The notes beneath the pieces are model-generated. The model made no database searches, had not been told where the DNA came from, and saw only the letters and a program-made list of their open reading frames with translations. A stretch of DNA of 64,000 nt from assembly GCA_022225965.2 (NCBI GenBank), contig JAKJXP020000018.1, positions 310,001-374,000 on the forward strand, written 5' to 3'. The DNA comes from Diatrype stigma. Lineage: Eukaryota; Ascomycota; Sordariomycetes; Xylariales; Diatrypaceae. Position numbers and translations under genes: made by a program. This document shows positions 61,386-64,000 of the stretch, piece after piece (position 1 is the stretch's first letter; each line of letters starts with the position of its first letter).

Positions 61386-64000
61386 ACTGAAAACAAACAA
61401 CGAAACCCGAACCATGGCATTAGGGCCGATCCGAAGGAAGGATGTGAATAATCAAGAAAAGGCCTCTGGCTGTTCGGGGGCCCCTTCGGCCAGGTAGCCG
61501 GCCAGGCAGAACGCGGGGAGGGGAGGGAAGGGCCGTTCAGGAAGTTCTGGTGAATCTGCGTTGGATCCTGTAATTCTGTCAATCCGCTCACTGATTAGTC
61601 ACGTAGGTAGCTAGACTCGGTGCCTTCTGGGTGCACACATCTATGTAGTTATAATCTATAGTTATATATGCTTTTGCTCCATACCTATTACTAGTAGTAG
61701 TAGGCACTTAAACTATTAGCTGGCCAGGCTGGCTAGCAGGTCAGGCCGCAAGAGCAGGGTCGTTATCCGAGGTTGGCTTCCCTGCTGTTCACTAGATCTA
61801 CGGGGGAACGGACGGTGGTGATCTTGATAGTGGTGATGATCTACCCTTCTGTCCGGGCCTGGGTTTTTCTTCTTCTTTTTCTTTCGACGACGTGCGGGTT
61901 TTTCTCCCCCCTTATCTACCGGTACTCGAGCACGCTCAAGGTACTCACTCACCATACTAACTATGTAGTGGTTATATGTACATGTAGGTGATGCAATGTG
62001 CTGCTGGCCTTGACCGAAGCACCTTTTGGGATTAATAGGAGAGACATATTAGACTAACTACGTACTTCGTACCTACGTAGGTAGTTAATAATAGCCCATG
62101 TGTTTCTATGTATATAAGTTAGGTAGTGGTATGTGCGCATGCTCCGTGCTCATGCTCCCTCATCTCTCCCCGTCGTCACACGAAGCTACACAAAATATAC
62201 GACTTTGTCTTCCTATCACGAAGCTCACTGCGATACGGGACATGCAGTGTGCATGTAGTATCTATCATACAGGCGCTGCTGTGCTGGGTGCTCGTCCGCT
62301 CGCCTGCTTGAAGATACGACCTTGAGTAACATGTCACATCTCCGAAGGATCTAACCTATAGCTGTGCTATATGATGTCTTGATGATAGTTGCGTCGCGGA
62401 AGATGATGGTGTTGGAATTGGCGAGTAAGGTGTGCTCGCGGGAACCCCTAGCAGGTATATATGTAGGTCTGAGGCACAACGACGTAGCAAGGGTTCAGTA
62501 TAACATGCAGTACGTACTCTTCTCCATGCGTACCGTAGTGAGGACAAAGGAGGTAGGAGGGTACCAAGTATGGCTGGATGAGCGTACGTATGTAGGTCTC
62601 GCGGGTCTCCTAGATGCGCATCTGCATGATGCATGCGTGCATATCTGCTGCATGCCTACCTAGGTACATACCAAGACATGCATATGTACGCCGATGCGTT
62701 GTAAATACATACGTACCAGGTAGTTAGTGATATATAAGTCTGGGGGAACAAGGGCTGGGCCACGCGCTAATAGACGCCCTATGGACCTATGGTTAGCTAT
62801 CCGCGCGCGGCCAAATGCGCGATCCTCGATGACTCGCTCGGAATACGGCCGTACATATGTAATAGACACACATAACTATATGGTACGTTGGCTTCTCTTC
62901 TTCACCCCTTCCTTCTATCCCGTCGCAGCCCGGCCCGGGGAAGACGTAGGTACTGCTACCGGTGTGATGTGTGATGTGTGATGTGTGATGAAGCCTGCTG
63001 CCAGTTGTTTTTGCTGCTGCGTGAGAGAAGTCTGTCTTCTGTGCAGCAAGCAACATGACATGACATGACATGACATGAGCGCGTCTGTGGAATGCGTGGG
63101 ACGCCAATCGGCCATCGATCCCTTTCTGAGTATGTAGGGGCGTACGACTCCTACACACACGAGCAATCTTAAAGGAAGTCCGATCCCAAGCTATGAGTGA
63201 GATCAGCTCAGCCAGGAATTGGAACTACGGTGCCCTTGCTGCTGCTCGCTGTTGCTGTCCAACAGCTCGCTGGCGTCTAATTAGCTATCTTCCTACATGG
63301 GTAGGTAGCCATATAGGCAGGGAGTGGGTGGCATTTGACTCTATCCCGGCCGCCGTCCCCTCGGACCCGGTTGTTCGCCCAGATAGGTACCTACCTACAT
63401 ACCTATCTAATGCCATGCCTTGCACGCGGTAGGACTCGCAAGATCCTGCTTGGCACTTTTCCTTGCCGCTCCCCTGGGCCACGATCCCACGAGGGACCGC
63501 GAGACCGGAATGCATTCCGTTGTTGTTGCCTACCAGCACGTTACGAGCTGCACATCGGATGTTCTCCGAAGGAATGCCACTCCGGCGGGCTGGTACAATA
63601 CACGCAGAATGCGCAGTACAGGGTATCGTATCGCAACGGAGGTACTATGTAGGGACCGTCCCAATGTCCCATGCAGCTTGTACAAGTCTGAATGGTGAAG
63701 AGGGGAAAAGCCAGTCTTAAAGCCAGTCTTGGCAGGACTAGGTCTTTGGTGTGCACAAGCGCGCACACGCACATTAGGTAGTTACATGCCTACTTACAAG
63801 TTACAGGTAGTAGTTACCTATGTACATACCTACCTACCTAACCTAGGCGTCTAGTTATATCTACCTGCTCTTTTCCTCTTCACTCCCGGCACCTTCTAGC
63901 TGCATTCTGATTGGCAACTTCCCCACAAGGCTACCCGAACCTTTCTTAAACTGCAGCTCATCACCACCGGCGGGATGGTATCATCGACGGCACCACGTTT
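61386..64000. other. Gene-free right end of the window
   Basis: About 2.6 kb of ordinary composition without a supported gene. It contains GTGTGAT repeats (about 62960-62990), ACATG pentamers (about 63053-63077) and several TACCTACCTA/TAGGTAGG clusters (about 62065-62085, 63385-63405, 63775-63845). Confidence 0.5.

Overview
This window looks like nuclear DNA of a filamentous ascomycete (Pezizomycotina, probably a Sordariomycete). The signs are short GT-AG introns of about 60-120 bases with CTAAC/CTGAC-like branch sites, clearly fungal genes (chitin synthase, Opy2, the INO80 subunit Ies4), and very AT-rich blocks holding transposons riddled with C-to-T and G-to-A changes, the mark of repeat-induced point mutation (RIP).

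Layout. 1-6750 is an AT-rich RIP-ruined block. It holds a Ty3/gypsy retrotransposon on the minus strand (gag zinc knuckle, protease, RT, RNase H, integrase, in that order) whose 3' end lies beyond the left edge. An intact-looking 231-bp solo LTR with a 5-bp target duplication lies at 6759-6989. From 7 to 48.6 kb the window is ordinary gene-bearing chromatin with long intergenic spacers. Eight multi- or single-exon genes can be supported there: Ies4 (INO80 complex), a RanBPM/Gid1-type SPRY-LisH-CTLH protein, a SAM-complex metaxin-like protein, gamma-glutamyl phosphate reductase (proline synthesis), a 12-TM MFS drug:H+ antiporter-type transporter, an OTU6-type deubiquitinase, a class III chitin synthase and an Opy2-like membrane anchor. 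There is also one small unrecognised protein gene (20850-21074) and one intron-bearing tRNA-like locus. The last 15 kb (48.6-64 kb) has no gene I can support. It contains two complete but RIP-inactivated pogo/Fot1-like DNA transposons (55616-58472 and 59490-61383), each with terminal inverted repeats and TA target duplications.

The genes are mostly housekeeping, serving separate pathways: chromatin remodelling, ubiquitin ligase/deubiquitination, mitochondrial import, amino-acid synthesis, cell wall and osmosensing. I see no biosynthetic cluster, CRISPR or phage-like system. Spacers are rich in short tandem repeats and in dispersed TACCTACCTAGGTAGGTA-like and TTCCAAGG-like motifs. The most unusual structures are a 908-bp interval bounded by 44-bp inverted repeats and containing tRNA-like boxes (9977-10884), an 11-bp x 9 tandem array upstream of the OTU gene, and the precise ends of the three mobile elements. 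Exon boundaries were placed by eye from splice consensus and frame continuity, without transcript data.
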